This document shows positions 62,140 to 64,000 of a stretch of 64,000 bases of DNA, piece by piece; the first letter of the stretch is position 1, and every line of letters starts with the position of its first letter. The notes beneath the pieces were generated by a model, which saw only the letters and a list, made by a program, of their open reading frames with translations, did no database searches and was not told where the DNA came from. The DNA is taken from the NCBI GenBank assembly GCA_030374805.1, contig JARGSG010000197.1, positions 930,001 to 994,000 on the forward strand, in the 5' to 3' direction. The DNA comes from Gracilaria gracilis (taxonomy: Eukaryota > Rhodophyta > Florideophyceae > Gracilariales > Gracilariaceae). The translations under genes and the position numbers were made by a program.

Positions 62140-64000
62140 GTGTGTGCGTTAAGCCAAAGATTTGAAATTTGGATTGCTCGGGAAGTGAGGCCGCGTTGGT
62201 TGTAGAAGTGCTCACCGGCGACGGGCGAGGAAGGAGGCCTTGCGCGAGGGGGAGGCAGCAGGGGCTGCGCGGTGAGGTTGGGCAAGGATTGTGCAGCTCA
62301 AATGGCAGGTAGTTGAACAACGCTCGAGTTGTGGGCAACAGCTCTTCGGCGGCGGCGGGGGGAGGGGGGGGACAGGGGTGGATGCGGAGGGCTGAGGGGA
62401 AGCCTATATTGGGTGGACCACCACTGAATGTCTTTGACATCAAGCTGGTGCCGATGCGAGGCGGGGCAGAGGAAACGGCGGCTTAGAGCTGAGGCTGGAC
62501 TGCGAGGCGCCGGCAGTGGAGGGGCTGAGGTAACAGGGTGGCGAATCGCCGTGGGAGCAAGATCGGCTAGTCGCCGTGGGCAACAGGAAGGGCGGATGAC
62601 GCTGCGGGCAGGCGCGACGATGATGGCGGCGGGTCGCGGCGGCGCGCGCGAGCTGACGCCAGATGGCTTTTGGCTGCGCCACCACGCGCTGGCTGACGCC
62701 GTCGCGCCGCGCGCGGCCCGCGACACGTCATTTGGCCACGGCCGCCGCAGCCGCCACCGCGGCGCGCGCATCGGCGGCGCGTGCAAGTGCGGCTGGGCCC
62801 GCGCAGCGCTGGCTGCTGCTCAACACGGCGGCGAAGGAGCTCGGCGCCGCGTGTAAATTGCCGCCGCGTAGCGTTGCGCGCGCGCTCCGCGCTCCGCGCT
62901 CCGCGCTCGGCTGAGGCGGAGCGTGGCGCTCCCCATCGGCGGCTAACTTTACATATCCTTTACACACATGCCGTTCGAGCGCTCCTCGAGTGCTCTCTTT
63001 AGCTCCGCCATCTGTTTGGCTGAGTCACCGCTTCAAAACAAATGCGATGCACGGCGCGTTTTCGTCCGCCAGGCGTCGCCTTCTGAACTAACCCTCCGAT
63101 TGTCTGGGAATCGATCCTACACCGCGCGTATGACCTAATCCTGTTCACTTTATTCGCTCATACAGTCGCTATCAGCTCCACTGTTGCATAACAGCTGTGC
63201 TTCGATCCGCAAACGCGTACGGCTCCTGCAAGCCGCTGCATGCATCTTTTTCAAACGATCCTTGACTTATGAAATGCGTCGCCCTCAGCTTCGGACTCCT
63301 ACACTGTTCCACCAGGCGCTCATGCAGCCACTGCACCCGGTACGTATCGTTGAACTACAACACCCTCATTCAATACACTGTATTCACATACAAGCGAGCT
63401 GGCAAGCACCTCCTCCACTTGTACTTGCCAAATTCAATCGCTCATACAAGCATACTTTTCGATCTGTAAAGCGGACTTGCGTCATAAACGTATTTCAAAC
63501 ATGACGCAACTCACTACTTGTACCCTTCCACTTCAGTGCTGCTTGGTGCCGACAGCTCACTGAATCGCGTAATTCAATGGCCCGGCTTCGGGACAAGCCT
63601 GTGATTACAATCAGTGTCCACCGAGAAAGAAAAGGGTAGCCACCTCTAGCTAGCTTCCGCAAAACTGCTTGTGCTTCAGAACAGGAAGCGAAGAGATAAA
63701 AGCTGGCTCTCGCCTCTCTACGAAACTGCATTGTGCTTGATGTACATCCTAGAGCTGTCTGTAGCCAGAAAGGCGTATTCTCAGGACCACGAAATAAGGT
63801 TGCACAAGAAGCGCGATAGACACATGCGTGGTTGGAAGTGTTGTGGTTTGGGTTGTCCATGATGATGATGATGATGAAGCGCAAATGCGCGTTCAATCAC
63901 TGTATGATGCATAGTGCACTGCACGCAGCTGCGGACGCAGCCGGCTGCTATCGCTGTTACCGTACAGTAGAACGTTACCCTAAATTTGATGCAGGCGCGT
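62140..64000. other. Right-hand end, no recognised gene
   Basis: The GC-rich first part (to about 62950) may contain an upstream exon of the HA gene; a minus-strand frame with an ATG at 62443 and a GTGAGC donor at 62215 is possible, but its phase does not fit the acceptors I tested. From 63000 on the base composition returns to about 50% GC, and I see only short open frames and a (GAT)n run near 63862-63877. Confidence 0.4.

Noticed and set aside
62428-62914. Plus-strand frames of 142 and 83 codons
   Set aside because: Low-complexity Arg/Ala/Gly; no domain, no splice signals that place them in a gene.
63080-63150. GGGAATCGATCCTAC resembling a tRNA T-arm
   Set aside because: The loop lacks TTCGA, and no matching acceptor or anticodon arms were found.
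1-64000. CRISPR arrays, rRNA genes, bacterial operon signals
   Set aside because: None seen; the simple repeats are microsatellites with no spacer structure, and the genes carry spliceosomal introns.

Overview
This is nuclear DNA of a eukaryotic alga. Genes have short GT-AG introns of roughly 50-120 bases, and there are no bacterial operons. The proteins are eukaryotic: a COPII coat subunit, a spliceosomal RING protein, a UBE2G1-type E2 enzyme, SPO11 and a Y-family polymerase. A plastid is indicated by a ribosome recycling factor and a ferredoxin-like protein, both with N-terminal extensions rich in S/R/A/P. Those extensions carry a Phe close to the start and no separate ER signal, which fits the transit peptides of red algae or glaucophytes. 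A red alga is my best guess, at moderate confidence.

Left third (1-23.6 kb): decayed genes and mobile DNA. Positions 23-3774 hold a broken reading frame of about 1250 codons ending in a domain that resembles 2-oxoglutarate/Fe(II) oxygenases. Positions 3937-8957 hold two diverged tandem copies of a divergent gene pair (a Rossmann-type NAD-binding protein and a coiled-coil protein), every copy damaged. A decayed piggyBac-type transposase follows (8946-10175). Next comes a complete but decayed Ty1/copia retrotransposon (10523-17294) with 301-base LTRs and a perfect 5-base target duplication; it also holds an antisense open frame. The last element is a Mutator-like element (17631-23625) with long terminal inverted repeats that carries a transposase, a FAR1-like DNA-binding protein and a Ulp1-type SUMO protease.

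Middle (23.6-56 kb): a gene-dense host region. In order it holds CWC24/RNF113, a UBE2G1-type E2 (4 exons), an ER-retained FG-GAP propeller protein, two unknown proteins, SPO11 (5 exons), a BolA protein tail to tail with SPO11, an unknown membrane protein, a rhomboid-like pseudoprotease, a small membrane protein, a truncated haemoglobin, a long disordered protein, plastid RRF, SEC31, DNA polymerase iota, a type II DnaJ with a heat-shock element upstream, and an ABC1/UbiB-family kinase with a 15-base microexon.

Right end (56.7-63 kb): strikingly GC- and GCGC-rich and full of simple repeats. It codes for a [2Fe-2S] ferredoxin/DnaJ-zinc-finger fusion, a SWIM plus RING protein, a C2H2 zinc-finger protein and a helicase-associated-domain protein. 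No gene is recognised from about 62.2 kb to the end.

All exon structures were worked out by hand from splice signals, reading phase and family conservation. No search was run.
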